Assembly: GCF_900110435.1 (NCBI RefSeq)
Contig: NZ_FODT01000001.1
Location: forward strand, 248,001-312,000
Direction of reading: 5' to 3'
Source of the DNA: Rhodopseudomonas pseudopalustris
Lineage (GTDB): Bacteria > Pseudomonadota > Alphaproteobacteria > Rhizobiales > Xanthobacteraceae
DNA: 64,000 nt
Under the pieces are notes generated by a model that was not told the DNA's origin, ran no database searches, and saw nothing but the letters and a program-made list of their open reading frames with translations. The position numbers and the translations under genes were made by a program. Below are positions 1 through 12,749 of this stretch, piece after piece (positions within the stretch are counted from its first letter, which is position 1; each line of letters opens with the position of its first letter).

Positions 1-773
1 TTTCCAGTGCGCAGCGCGACGGTCACGATCGCCGAAAACGCGACGACCGCGATGGCCAGCGGCAGCACGATGCCCGAGCGCAAAGTCCTATCCAGCGTGC
101 CGCGATCGACGGTCGCCGTCCACGCACCGATCACGAACAACAACTGCCATGCAAAAGGGTTGAAATACCACGACCCGGACGGGTACCCGGGCAGATTCCA
201 GCCGAACGACCGGGCCGCCGCGTAGAGGGCGATCGAGCCCGCCAAGGTGACGCCTGGCGCCTTGGTCAACGACCAGAGCACCGCGGGAAACGGAGCCATC
301 AGGGCGATGTATAGCGGCAGGACGTCGAGGTTGAGGGGACGGTACTCGAGCAGCAGACCGTGCTTCAGGAATTCGACCGGATCGGCGATCAGGCTGCGGA
401 TGTTGTATTCGTCGAGCAGATGGGCGTGGCCATAACGCTGCGCGACGTAGCCGACCGCGACCACATAGAATACGAAAAGGAGCACGTAGGCGACGTAGAT
501 CTGCCAGACACGGCCGAGAATTCCGGCGGCCGCCGCGAGAAGCCCCTTCGCACGCAGCATCTTCGAGTATACGAAAGCGACTGTGAACCCCGATACGAAG
601 ACGAACAGTTCCGCCGCATCGCTGAATCCGTAGTTCCGCATGGTGAGCCAGGCGACCACGTTGTTGGGCACGTGATCCAGGAAGATCGCCCAGTTCGCCA
701 TGCCACGGAACAGATCGAGACGCAGGTCCCGTCCCGTACCGCTTGATTTCGTTGCGTCGTTCATGATGTCCAT
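1..773 (-). CDS. OpgC-family membrane acyltransferase, 3' end cut by window
   Basis: Read on the minus strand from the ATG at 773 (a second ATG is at 764), the frame stays open to the window edge, giving about 257 residues of an incomplete protein. The N-terminus has the signature of OpgC-like proteins (succinyl transfer to osmoregulated periplasmic glucans): RDLRLDLFRGMANWAIFLDH, then NNVVAW, then DAAELFVFVSGF. Several hydrophobic segments follow, with a conserved-looking stretch that includes YRPLNLDVLPLY. The protein is expected in the inner membrane. It is divergent in content from the metal-efflux operon downstream on the same strand, so a functional link is not evident. Substrate specificity within the acyltransferase family is inferred. 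Confidence 0.8.
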   Translation of the reverse strand, partial: MDIMNDATKSSGTGRDLRLDLFRGMANWAIFLDHVPNNVVAWLTMRNYGFSDAAELFVFVSGFTVAFVYSKMLRAKGLLAAAAGILGRVWQIYVAYVLLFVFYVVAVGYVAQRYGHAHLLDEYNIRSLIADPVEFLKHGLLLEYRPLNLDVLPLYIALMAPFPAVLWSLTKAPGVTLAGSIALYAAARSFGWNLPGYPSGSWYFNPFAWQLLFVIGAWTATVDRGTLDRTLRSGIVLPLAIAVVAFSAIVTVALRTG

Positions 774-821
774 TCGGAGCGCCGCCGATACGGCGCTCCC
801 ATCGGTTGTCGAGTTTCCGGC

Positions 822-1189
822 CTAGTTCTTGAACTTCGCCTGACCCGACTTTCCGTCGGCGGCCTTGAGGGTGACCGTGACAGCAGATCCGGGGGCGATG
901 TCCTTCTTCGCTTCGGCCTTGAGCGCATTGCCTTCCGCAACAAGCGGCAGCACTTCTCGGTCGCTTCCGGAGGTCAGCAAAGCGGTACCCGAAAATCCCG
1001 TAGTGGCGACCGGCTTCTTAGCTTCGTCGAAGACGTTGAACGTGAGGGTCTTGCCCTTGGCGACCATCTCGACATCGACGCCGGCGACGTCCTCCATCGG
1101 GCCGCCATTCGGGCCTTTCTCATGCGCGTGCTGCGCGATGGCAGGTGCAGCGAACAAAAGCGCGGACACGACGAGCAGTATCTTCTTCA

Positions 1190-1190
<1 letters not shown>
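822..1190 (-). CDS. Small periplasmic protein of the metal-efflux operon
   Basis: A 122-residue protein with a clear Sec signal peptide (MKKILLVVSALLFAAPAIA, then Q) and a mature N-terminus HAHEKGPNGG. His-rich segments followed by GPNGG also occur at the N-termini of some CzcB adaptors, so metal binding is plausible. The rest looks like a small beta-rich domain rich in Lys and Ala. The start codon overlaps the czcA stop (TAATG), which indicates translational coupling. It is the last gene of the czcCBA operon. I know no precise name for it. A periplasmic metal chaperone role, like that of CusF, is inference only. Confidence 0.7.
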
Positions 1191-4489
<3,299 letters not shown>

Positions 4490-4501
4490 CTAGGGCGGAA
4501 T

Positions 4502-5458
4502 TTAGTGCTCATGACCGGCACTGCCCTTCCCGAGTTCCGCCTTGACGATGAAGCTGTTCTTGGCGGCGTACTTGTCACCCTCCAGAACGCCGAACACGAT
4601 CTCCACGTTTTCAGGATCGCGCGCGCCGATCTCGACGTCCCGAGCCTCGAACTTCGTCCCGTTCCGGACGAACACGACGTTCCGGTTCTCGACCGACTGG
4701 ATCGCGGCCGCCTTCACGGCGACCTGGACCTTCTTTGCGGACAGGATCAGCCGAGCGGACACGAACAGTCCCGTGCGCAGGCGGAGGCCTTCGTTCTGGA
4801 CGACGGCGCGCACCAGCGCGCTCTGGGTGTCGCTGCTACCCACCGGCGAGACGTAGGAAATCTTGGCTTCGATCGGTTTTCCTCCGTCTCCGACGTCGAT
4901 GACGACGGTATCACCCACCTTCACGCGCGACAGGTCGCGCCGGTAGACGGACAGGTCGACCCAGACGGTCGAGATGTCGGCCACGATGAAGGAGGGCTTC
5001 TGCTCGGAAGCGTACTCGCCGAGCGAAATCTGGCGGTCGATCACCGTTCCGGAGATCGGAGCGCGCATTTCGTACGTGGTGAGGCTCTGGTTGCTCTCGA
5101 TCTTGGCAAGCAGTTCGCCCTTCTCGACGGGATCGCCGATGCGCTTCTTGATCTCGCGGACGACGCCCGGAAAGCGCGGCGTGACCTGCACCAGCATCTC
5201 CTGATTGGGCTGAATGATGCCGTTCAGGACGATCGAGTCGTTCAACGTCGCCTGCGAAGCGGAAAGGATTTCGATGTTCGAGGACGAGACCTTCGCGTCG
5301 GCCATTTCGACGACGCCCTCCTCCTCACGTCCCTTCTCCTCTTGCTTCGCTTCCTTCGAGGCCGGTTCGGACGACTTGCCGGGCGTTGCGGCATAGAGCG
5401 CGGCACCGGCCGCAAGAACGGCGAGTGCGCCGACGATCATTACGATAGGTTTCTTCAT
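4502..5458 (-). CDS. czcB: Periplasmic adaptor (membrane fusion) subunit, CzcB-like
   Basis: A 318-residue adaptor with an N-terminal membrane anchor or signal (MKKPIVMIVGALAVLAAGAALYA), a Lys/Glu-rich linker, then the barrel-sandwich/lipoyl halves (PRFPGVVREIKKRIGDPVEKGE and APISGTVIDRQISLGEY) and a beta-barrel region. It links the CzcA pump to the CzcC outer-membrane channel. The C-terminus ends GHEH, a possible metal ligand. The start overlaps the czcC stop by four bases, so the two are translationally coupled. It is shorter than the classical CzcB of Cupriavidus, which has a longer N-terminal metal-binding part; here that part may be supplied by the separate small protein at 822-1190. Confidence 0.9.
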   Translation of the reverse strand: MKKPIVMIVGALAVLAAGAALYAATPGKSSEPASKEAKQEEKGREEEGVVEMADAKVSSSNIEILSASQATLNDSIVLNGIIQPNQEMLVQVTPRFPGVVREIKKRIGDPVEKGELLAKIESNQSLTTYEMRAPISGTVIDRQISLGEYASEQKPSFIVADISTVWVDLSVYRRDLSRVKVGDTVVIDVGDGGKPIEAKISYVSPVGSSDTQSALVRAVVQNEGLRLRTGLFVSARLILSAKKVQVAVKAAAIQSVENRNVVFVRNGTKFEARDVEIGARDPENVEIVFGVLEGDKYAAKNSFIVKAELGKGSAGHEH

Positions 5459-6729
5459 CGTGCGCTCTCCCGCGCCAGTGCGAATGGATTGCCGACGAGC
5501 CCCTCGATGATCGCGACGGCGACGTGGAAGTTCTGCTGGGCCTCCTGCTCGCGCAGGCGCGCCTGAGCGACGCTGGCCTGGGCGTCGAGGACCTCGAGCA
5601 GCGTGAAGCGTCCCTGGCCATATCCCTCGAAGATCGCATCGGATGCCTGACGCGATTTCGGGATCGCCGAATCCCTGAGGATGGCCAACTCGCGCAGAGA
5701 TCCCTGCAGGGTGTCGTAGGCCCGCCCGGCCAGCACGATCAGAGAATTGCGGTTGGCCTCCCGCTCGGCTCGGGTCTTGGCGAGGCTTTCCTGCGCCGAA
5801 AGGATGTTCCCCTGGTTCTGGTCGAAAACGGGGATCGCGACGGTGACGCCCAGCCGGACGGCGTCGTCGCCGGTGTCGTTGAAGTGGCGCCAGCCTGCGT
5901 TGACCCGTACGTCCGGATAGGGACGCAGCCTGGCGATCAGCAGCTCCGCATTGCGCTGCGCGTATACGGCGGTCCAGCGCATCAATTGAGGGTTTGCATC
6001 GATCGCCGCGATCACGGCGTTGAACGACGGCGGGCGACCGGTGGCGTCCAGCCGTCCGGAAACCGCCGAAAACTTCGGCGCGGTGTCCCCCATAAGCACT
6101 GCCAGTTCCCGTCTCGAAGTGGCAAGCAGCGATCGGACGCGCTCACGGTCGGCCTTCACAAGAGCCGAAGCCACTTCCGCGCGTCCTATCTCGGCGACCG
6201 AAGAGGCGCCGGCATCCACGCGCCGCTGCAGCAGCGGCGTGATGCGGTCGATCTCGGCGATCTGTTCGTCGAGTATCTGAATGCGGCGCTGTCCTCCGAG
6301 CACATTGAGGAACGCGCCTGCGGTCTCGGCCAGTACCTCCAGGCGGATCGCCTTGCGCTGGATCGCGGCGGTCTCGACGCCCGCTTGGCCTGCCGCGATG
6401 CGGGCGTCGCGTTTGCCGAAAAGCTCGAAAAGCTGACTGATCTGCAGCGTGGTCTCCGCCGAACGGGTCCCGCGATAGTTACGTGAGCCGAACGAGTTGT
6501 CCTGCTCATAGGACAGTTCCGGATTGATCAGCGCGCCGGCCTGGATGCGCTGGCCGGAGGCGATCCCGATATCGCGTTCCGCCGCCGTCAGACGCGGGCT
6601 GGTGGTCAGCGCGCGTTGCAAGGCGGTCTGCAGAGTGATGGTCTGCGAGTAGGACACACCGGTCAGCACTGGACTGACAAGCAATGTCGTCGCGCACGCG
6701 ATGAGCGTGGCGGCGCTTCTGATGGACAT
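5455..6729 (-). CDS. czcC: Outer-membrane efflux protein, CzcC/TolC family
   Basis: A 424-residue outer-membrane factor with an N-terminal signal peptide ending near SYSQ and two OEP repeats. The first starts LQTALQRALTTSPRLTAAERDI; the second includes FNAVIAAIDANPQLMRWTAVYAQRNAE. Long helical segments match the periplasmic tunnel of TolC-like trimers. It is the first czc gene on the minus strand, directly after the small Cys-motif protein gene (58 bp gap) and overlapping czcB by four bases. The predicted role is the outer-membrane exit duct of the tripartite metal pump. Confidence 0.9.
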   Translation of the reverse strand: MSIRSAATLIACATTLLVSPVLTGVSYSQTITLQTALQRALTTSPRLTAAERDIGIASGQRIQAGALINPELSYEQDNSFGSRNYRGTRSAETTLQISQLFELFGKRDARIAAGQAGVETAAIQRKAIRLEVLAETAGAFLNVLGGQRRIQILDEQIAEIDRITPLLQRRVDAGASSVAEIGRAEVASALVKADRERVRSLLATSRRELAVLMGDTAPKFSAVSGRLDATGRPPSFNAVIAAIDANPQLMRWTAVYAQRNAELLIARLRPYPDVRVNAGWRHFNDTGDDAVRLGVTVAIPVFDQNQGNILSAQESLAKTRAEREANRNSLIVLAGRAYDTLQGSLRELAILRDSAIPKSRQASDAIFEGYGQGRFTLLEVLDAQASVAQARLREQEAQQNFHVAVAIIEGLVGNPFALARESAR

Positions 6730-6787
6730 GAATCTAGAAACCTGAAGAACGACCGAGTCTAGGCGCTCGCGCGCCCGGCGAATGCGT

Positions 6788-7159
6788 TCAGGTCAGGAAT
6801 TTGGGTGGAGGGGTGTCGAGCCGCGAAAGACCGGCGATGATCACTGAAGCTGCTGTCACGACTGGCGCGGCAGGAACGGCGGTTGGGGCATACGCAACCG
6901 AAGCCGCCGGCATCATGGCGGGAGCGCAGGTCGGGCAATGATCGCAGATGGCAATACCGGTCTTGGTGCCGTCATCGCTGGCATCGGACATCTGCTCGAA
7001 AGCAATGCCCGAAGCGACCACCTGGTCGAGGCATGAAATATTGTGGGCAATGCCCACGAACAGATAGACGAAGGCAAGGAACATTAGCATCGAACGGCGG
7101 AAACCGCTCGACTGCTTTACCGGCGAACCATGATAGGCTGTACGATCCATTCCACCCAC
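6788..7159 (-). CDS. Small membrane protein with CDHCPTC motif
   Basis: About 123 residues. A single hydrophobic segment (SMLMFLAFVYLFVGIAHNISC) is followed by a short polar part, the cysteine motif CDHCPTC, a second weakly hydrophobic Ala/Val stretch and the tail DTPPPKFLT. It is clearly paralogous to the protein at 8136-8498, which shares the membrane segment FAxVxFVGIxH, the CDxCPxC motif and the PPPKxLT tail. It is the first gene of the run leading into czcCBA, so a metal-sensing or metal-binding role is an inference. The start is uncertain: GTG at 7159, or ATG at 7150 or 7090. No named family recognised. Confidence 0.6.
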   Translation of the reverse strand: MGGMDRTAYHGSPVKQSSGFRRSMLMFLAFVYLFVGIAHNISCLDQVVASGIAFEQMSDASDDGTKTGIAICDHCPTCAPAMMPAASVAYAPTAVPAAPVVTAASVIIAGLSRLDTPPPKFLT

Positions 7160-7374
7160 ATACCAAACTTTGTTGGCGAATACTATTACAGCGGCAAAGA
7201 AATCCCCTCTTTATTGTCGTTCCGCGTGACCTACCGCCTAACACGCCGTTCCTCGGATCGACAGTCGGATAGTCCGAGCAGCCCACATCCGAAGGCTTCA
7301 CGATCGTCGCATCTATGCGCCGATTTCCAAAGATTCCGACCAGATTACGCACCATGCGACCGGTTGCGAGTGGT

Positions 7375-7899
7375 CTATTCGCCTGCGGCAACTAGAAGCA
7401 CCGCCCGTCTCAAGCGGCGGCGCATAGTGACCAGCGCTTCGGAGAGTTCCTCGATCGAGCGCTCTTCCAGCCCGCCGCACATGTGATCCTCAAGGGTGTA
7501 TTTGGACCGGTCAAGTTCCTCCAAGTTCGGAACTGCATATTCGGTCAGAGACAGGAGGACAATCCGTCGATCCGCCGCGGATTGGGTTCGGAGTACGATC
7601 CCCTTCTTTTCCAAAATCTTCGATTGCGCAGAAACGAACGACGTGTCGAGGTTCAGGATCGAAGCGACGTCACTGACAGACACGCCATCGCCTTGGTCGA
7701 GCCCGTCGATCGTCATGATCGTGAGCCACTGCGACCCCGTGACGCCTATTCTGTTTCCGAGGAGATCGGCAATGCGAGCCATGCAGGCGCTGATGGCCGA
7801 GATGTCCCACACCAGCCTTCGGCCGACGTGCGCCTGCTTCGCCGGCCCGTCGCGCGCCGGCACGGACATCCCGGTCAGCATTGGTCTGCCGCTCGTCAT
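7375..7899 (-). CDS. MarR-family transcriptional regulator
   Basis: A 174-residue winged-helix protein. The central part (about residues 50-135) has the MarR pattern: TGSQWLTIMTID, VSVSDVASILNLDTSFVSAQSKILEKKGIV, then RTQSAADRRIVLLSLTEYA, where the DRR wing is diagnostic. The ATG at 7899 has an AGGGTG Shine-Dalgarno-like sequence five bases upstream. It lies between the two paralogous CDxCPxC membrane-protein genes, all on the minus strand, and upstream of czcCBA. It is therefore the likely local regulator of the metal-resistance genes, but the ligand is unknown. One Cys is present near the C-terminal helix (HMCGG). Confidence 0.88.
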   Translation of the reverse strand: MTSGRPMLTGMSVPARDGPAKQAHVGRRLVWDISAISACMARIADLLGNRIGVTGSQWLTIMTIDGLDQGDGVSVSDVASILNLDTSFVSAQSKILEKKGIVLRTQSAADRRIVLLSLTEYAVPNLEELDRSKYTLEDHMCGGLEERSIEELSEALVTMRRRLRRAVLLVAAGE

Positions 7900-8135
7900 C
7901 GTAGCACCCTAAGAGGTCCACGATGGCCGACAGGCTGCATTTTGGGCTGCCATCGCTTGCGGAAAGGGATGGCTATCCTCGCACCGTCCGGCGAAACACA
8001 ATGAGACGACCTCGTGATTTCCTCACGCACGCGCATAGCCGGCCGGCACGCGATACGCGTGATACCGTTTGAATTGAACATAATATCCTACCTGAAACCG
8101 AACGATCGAGACGCAGAGCGCCTGGCGAAACTTGT

Positions 8136-8498
8136 TCAGGTCAACATTTTAGGTGGGGGACTATCCGGCCTTTTGCCCGGAAGGGCCGGCATTTTGAAAC
8201 CGATATTCGTTCTCTCGGAAATCGCCTTGATCCTGGCGCCGGTTTCGCAGGCGGGGAGAAGGGCGCCGGAACAGGACGGACAATCGTCGCAAAGCGAGCC
8301 AACGAAGCTGCGGCTGGCGCCTTCTGAGTCAGCAGTCGCATAATCGATGCCGCTTCCACCCGCCGGGGGAAAGTGATAACATTCCCAATGATGGAGTATG
8401 CCGACGAAAACATAGGCGAAAGCGATCAGCAAGAGTACCGCTCGGCGGATCTTAAGCCGCGGTTGGAAAGGCGGAAAATGTTGGATCGAGCCTGTCAT
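8136..8498 (-). CDS. Small membrane protein with CDDCPSC motif
   Basis: A 120-residue protein starting at the ATG at 8498, which has a GGAGG ribosome-binding site four bases upstream. It has one N-terminal membrane segment (RRAVLLLIAFAYVFVGILHHWEC), then the Cys motif CDDCPSC, a further Cys, and the C-terminal tail DSPPPKMLT. The layout matches the 6788-7159 protein segment by segment although overall identity is modest, so the two look like old duplicates. The Cys pairs suggest metal or redox chemistry on the periplasmic side. Function unknown. Confidence 0.62.
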   Translation of the reverse strand: MTGSIQHFPPFQPRLKIRRAVLLLIAFAYVFVGILHHWECYHFPPAGGSGIDYATADSEGASRSFVGSLCDDCPSCSGALLPACETGARIKAISERTNIGFKMPALPGKRPDSPPPKMLT

Positions 8499-9082
8499 TT
8501 GCCTCCGTAGCAAATCGTCCTACTTATGCATAGCCAAAACGAAGTGATCACCATTCCCTGGAGCGCGCGACTGCCGCTAACGTGAAGCGCTCATCAACCA
8601 ATTTCGCGGCCGCAACGAGAGCGCCGCGAGCTTCCCGCCCTAGACTGGCTCGACTCACAGGTCGTCCCCGGAACTCCTCCGGTCGAAACGATCATCTTCC
8701 AAGATTTTCTTCGCAATCACGCTCTCGTCCCCCCGGAAGATGGGCTACGGCACCATCAGCCATCCGTACAAGGGCGCCTTGGATTCAAGTACGTTGCGCA
8801 TCATTCCAGGAGAGACGTCGAGAATCTTCCGGCGTTCGCTGATATGCGGCAGCACGTTCCTTAAGGGTGCAACCTCCGTACATCGGGCTTTGCCTTTCTA
8901 ATTGATCTTCAAATCTCATCGACGAAGTGCGCCGCCATCAAGCTAGTGCTCCGAGAGGAGCGGTCGTCGGCACCTTGGTGATGCGAATGCGATAGAGGAA
9001 GCGTCTCAGGCGTCGCTTCGTGAGATTCAGGAACTCATTCGGCGCGAAGCGCAAGATCTCCGCATCGCCTGCACGTAGTCTC
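8499..9082. other. Gene-poor stretch with decayed coding-like fragment
   Basis: No intact gene is convincing here. On the plus strand, from about 8650 to 8863, one frame reads a protein-like stretch (DWLDSQVVPGTPPVETIIFQ, later RLGFKYVAHHS) ending in TAA. It has no start, and a frame break precedes it near 8640. I did not recognise the family. The rest contains no clear promoter, RNA or repeat. It fits the decayed character of this part of the island. Confidence 0.35.
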
Positions 9083-10596
9083 TCACAGCTGAAGAAGCGG
9101 CGTGCTCCCGTCCTTCTCGAGCTCCCAGCGCACGGTCCATTCACCGGACCAGCGTTCGAGCACCAAGTAGTTGCGCTGCGAGATGTAAATCGAGGTCTTC
9201 CCCGGCAGCGGATGCAAGCGGATCGGCTTGCCCGGCAGCGGGGTCTCTCCGAAGCGAGCCAGGACATCGAGCGCCAGTGCGTAGGCGACGGTCGGGGCTG
9301 GGTGCGAGATGCCCGAAGCGACCAATTGGTGCATGGGCGCAGGCGCCGTGTCGAACGTCGCGCGGGTCGCCAGATGGATTTCGCCCGACAGCAGCGTGAC
9401 GGGCGTCGCCGGGTTGCGGTGTATCTCCGCCAGCCTTTCTAGGAAGCGTCGCCATTCGGTGCGATGCGCGCGGCTTTGCCATTGGTCCCGCAGATCGTCT
9501 TCGTACTTGTGCATGTTCGGCAGCAGATTCAGCGCCGCTTCGACCCACGATAGGCGGGGACCGAGACCGGGTACGCTCGAGAGAAGCAGCACCCGTCCGG
9601 CGTCTACTTGCGCCATGGCCACTTCGAAGGCGTGCCAGCCCTCTTCGCCCATCACTCTGTCCCAGCGCCGTTCCGAACGCAGGTCAGGAGCGATCACATG
9701 GAGACCAGGCAACTTCACGTGCCAGGTCAGGCTAGTACCGGTCTGATCGATGACGCTTTCGGGTAGACCGTCCGGGTCGCTTCCGAACTGGAAGACGAGA
9801 TAGAATTCGCGCGCAATCTTGAACATTGCCCGACCGGGGCGTCGAGCTTCGCCGCGTTCATCGATCCCCATCCGTCACAGATGTCATGGTCGTCCCAGAC
9901 GGCAAGCGATGGAATGCGAGCCATCAACCAAGCGGTCTCCGGCTCCGCGAGGACTCCGAGATATCGAGTGAAGAACGTGACGCGGAGCACCTCGGCGAGT
10001 TTTTCGAGTTCCGATGCCGAAGTCTGCGATGCTCCGGCCTCGGCATCGTCCGCCCATCTCCGGATCAGCGGATGCGCGTCGAGGACCTCGTCGGCATAGA
10101 TCTGATCGCCGCCGTGAAGGAGAAGCTTGAACGGGCTTGCGGCGTGCTCGTCGGCCAACCGTCGCCACATCGTGTTGCGTTCGCTGCGGTCTCGCCCCCG
10201 ATCGCCGGCCTCTTGGCCGTTGCAAGACACGAAGGCGATGCGAAGGTCACGGTCGAACGCAGTGTCCAAAGCATAGCTTCGGCCGTCGATCTCGTAGGAC
10301 AGGTCCGAGGACGGCGCGACATCGAAGGCGTACCGCAGAACGCGCCGGCCGTCGCATTCGAGAATGGAGGCCGCAGTGACTAAGCGGTCGTCGATACGAA
10401 GGATCGGAAAGGCTGCCGCGAGCGGCATCACCATCAGGCTGACGAGATAGATGCGTCCCTCACGCTGCCCTTGAAGGTAGAGCAGGGGGCCGACGACTTC
10501 GGTTTGGGAGCGCGTCGACGGTTCGTCGCCGCCGTCGGGCGCGATCCGTCCTGACGAATCGGTGCTGTGATGGTTGAGTGCTGCTAATCGTTGCAT
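9083..10596 (-). pseudogene. PhoD-like metallophosphatase, frameshifted
   Basis: Two minus-strand frames together form one PhoD-like phosphatase. The N-terminal part (start at 10596) has the family metal-site pieces LRIAFVSCNG, LLLHGGDQIYADE and LAVWDDHDICDGWGS. It then runs out of frame after DAPVGQ. The next frame resumes at once with AMFKIAREFYLVFQFG and later VTLLSGEIHLATRA, the conserved C-terminal metal ligands. The break lies near 9830 at a run of three Gs. One missing G (GTCGGGGCAATG expected) would restore a single protein. It is either a recent inactivating mutation or a sequence error. Metal-site residues are otherwise intact. Confidence 0.8.
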
Positions 10597-10745
10597 GCGA
10601 CGCAGATAGCAACGTTGCGCGGGTGATGCCAGTGATTCCGAGAATTGTCTGAAAGGATGATATTCGACAAAGTGATGCCCAAAGGGGGGGCCTGTTTCCT
10701 ACTGCAGGTCATTCCCAAGAGCCGACCTGCAGTAGCGCTGGGTGA

Positions 10746-11190
10746 TTTAACGCGCGGCGGTCGAGCTTCAAAGCGTACCCAGTTCCGCTGGCACTGGCCC
10801 CGGTGCCCGATCTGGCGCGGGGCAAAGCGCCCTATTCCGAGCAATGCGTGGCTTGTCATGGCGCGAGCGGGCGCGGCGACGGAGCCAAAGCGGCCGGGGT
10901 CGAGCTCCGGCCGATCGCCTTCACGGACGAAGCCCGGCACGCGAACGAATCGTTCTCGCGCTTTAATAGGTGATCGAGCAGGGAATCGACGGCATCAGCA
11001 TGACCAGCTTCGCGGATCTGCCTGCTGCGGATCGATGGGCGCTTGCCTTTTACATCAGAACACTCGCCTATTCCGCGGACAAGGCAGTCGATAGCAAGGC
11101 GCAGTGGGAGGCGGACGCCCTGCCTCGGACCGAATTCGATCTGCAGAAACTCGTCCGCCTTCGAGCCGCAGTCCGCGCATCGCAACTCGG
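10746..11190 (+). pseudogene. Cytochrome c/FTR1 iron permease remnant
   Basis: In one plus-strand frame the sequence reads KAYPVPLALAPVPDLARGKA, then a c-type haem site CVACHGASGRGDG and IAFTDEARH, stopping at TGA 10971. In the next frame it continues VIEQGIDGISMTSFADLPAA and DRWALAFYIRTLAYS. This order is that of the cytochrome c domain that precedes the FTR1 domain in fused high-affinity iron permeases. There is no proper start, a frame break sits near 10968, and no membrane REGLE-type motif of FTR1 follows. Only the haem-domain piece therefore remains. Recognition rests on recalled family sequence. Confidence 0.65.
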
Positions 11191-11471
11191 CGAACCTAAG
11201 CCCCCCCTCGGCGACCTCCAGCTTCCACGCATCCTTCACCACCCATACGACGATGTATATGATGGCCATCGTCGCGCAATTTACCACACTTCGCGTTTAG
11301 GCAAACCGGTACTGAGGCGTTTGTTGAACTTAAAGGCGGATAACGCATCGCGGTCGGAATCGCACGCTCTGTGAGAGCGGCCTGTTTTGTTCTGTGGTGA
11401 AGACGCTCGCTCTGTTGCACAAGAAATAGGACGAGATGACGCTCCTGTTGGCTTGTGATCCTTCTGTCAGC

Positions 11472-12605
11472 CTAAGCTTCATTCCGTCTTGTATCGCGCC
11501 GCAGACCGGCTGAAAGAAATGCCGTGCGCAAAATTGCGACAAGTCGGCGCCCGTTGATCGAGAATACAGCCAGAGCGATGACCAGATACACCCAAGCCAA
11601 CCATGTCAGGGTCAAGATCGTGCGAGCCTCATCATTCCGGTAATAAAATGCCAGAACGACCTGCACGGAGAACATTGCGGCGAGCAACGCCGCCGAGGCG
11701 ATACTGAGCCGCAGGCGCAACAGCAGGGCGATGCCTAACAAGGACTGCGCGGCAGTTAAAAAGAACTCTTCACTTTGCCGGGCGTCAAGCGGAAGCGATG
11801 AGATCGTGCCGGCGCCGACGCTCATGGCGAGCGGCAGCATTCCGACGAGCAATGTCCATTGATTGATCTTGTCGCTAATCATAGCCGTCAAACCATTGCC
11901 CGAGCGATTTGCCAGCACGAACAGAATGGCTATCGAGACCGCAGGAGCTTCGCTTGCCAGCGGTGCCAGCCACTGGATCAAAAGGAATTCGTTAATGCCG
12001 AGCACACGCCCGCTGCTCACCATGGCTTCGGCGAAGGGTTCGGCTGCTGCGAGGATAACGCCGCAGGCGACGATGACGAGACCGATCATGATGGCCCATT
12101 GGGTGGCAATGGGCAGGGTCGTGAGAGCAGCAGCCGGTCCGGCCTCTTCGGCCTCGTCGGGATTGTCCGTCTTTGGTGTGTTGCGGACTCTCCAGACATA
12201 GGCAAAAAAGATGGCAGCGAGTACGGCGAAATCGACAAGAGTGATTCGGCCCATATATAAAATGACAAAGGCGTAAACGCTCGCCAGCAGAAGAAAACCG
12301 ATTTCTATCGCGTTGGATGGGGATAGTTCGATCGCACGATGCCGATCTTTCATCCAATGTAGTAGCACAATCACGGGCCAAGCGAGCCCGACGAGCAATC
12401 GATTTGCACCCGTCATATTGGCCGCTGCGTAATGGACGTATTGTGAGTCCGGTCCGGCCTTGCCGGCTTGATAGGCGTAATAAAGATCGACCGCATATTC
12501 CGGCAGAACCGTAACAAGCGCGACGACGGCGAGGATGAGGCCTTGTGAGATATATTGCTCGGCGGCCTCAGCACCCCTGCGAAACTGGGAATGATAACGT
12601 GCGAG
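11472..12605 (-). pseudogene. Ca2+/cation antiporter (CaCA family), 5' truncated
   Basis: The minus-strand frame is open from a stop at 12606-12608 to the end at 11472, but no ATG occurs before 12416. Residues coded upstream of that ATG are clearly part of the protein: ISQGLILAVVALVTVLPEYA is the first alpha-repeat of a sodium/calcium exchanger-type antiporter. The second repeat is at EFLLIQWLAPLASEAPA. About ten hydrophobic segments are visible. The N-terminal membrane helix that normally precedes the first repeat is missing, so the 5' end has been cut, probably with the rearrangement that placed the recombinase gene upstream. A 314-residue product from 12416 would lack half of the ion site. 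Confidence 0.65.
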
Positions 12606-12749
12606 TTAAACAGTGACCTTAGCACTGCCCTTTCATTTTGTTGCGACTAGTCTAGAGTTTCGCTGGTGTCTGCTTGGGGCCTGAATTCGGTACGCATCCG
12701 CAAATCGCAGGAATCTCCCAATCAGCCTATTTCTGCGGTCCATCGCGAC

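Noticed and set aside
10856-11287. Minus-strand 143-residue frame with MAIIYIVVWVVKDAWKLEV
   Set aside because: It is antisense to the recognisable cytochrome c/FTR1 remnant and has no family match that I know. The hydrophobic start alone is not enough.
11405-11430. GCTCTGTTGCACAAG as an insertion-sequence end
   Set aside because: It resembles the ends of IS5/IS427-group elements, but no second inverted end, transposase or target duplication was seen in the region, so it is not supported.
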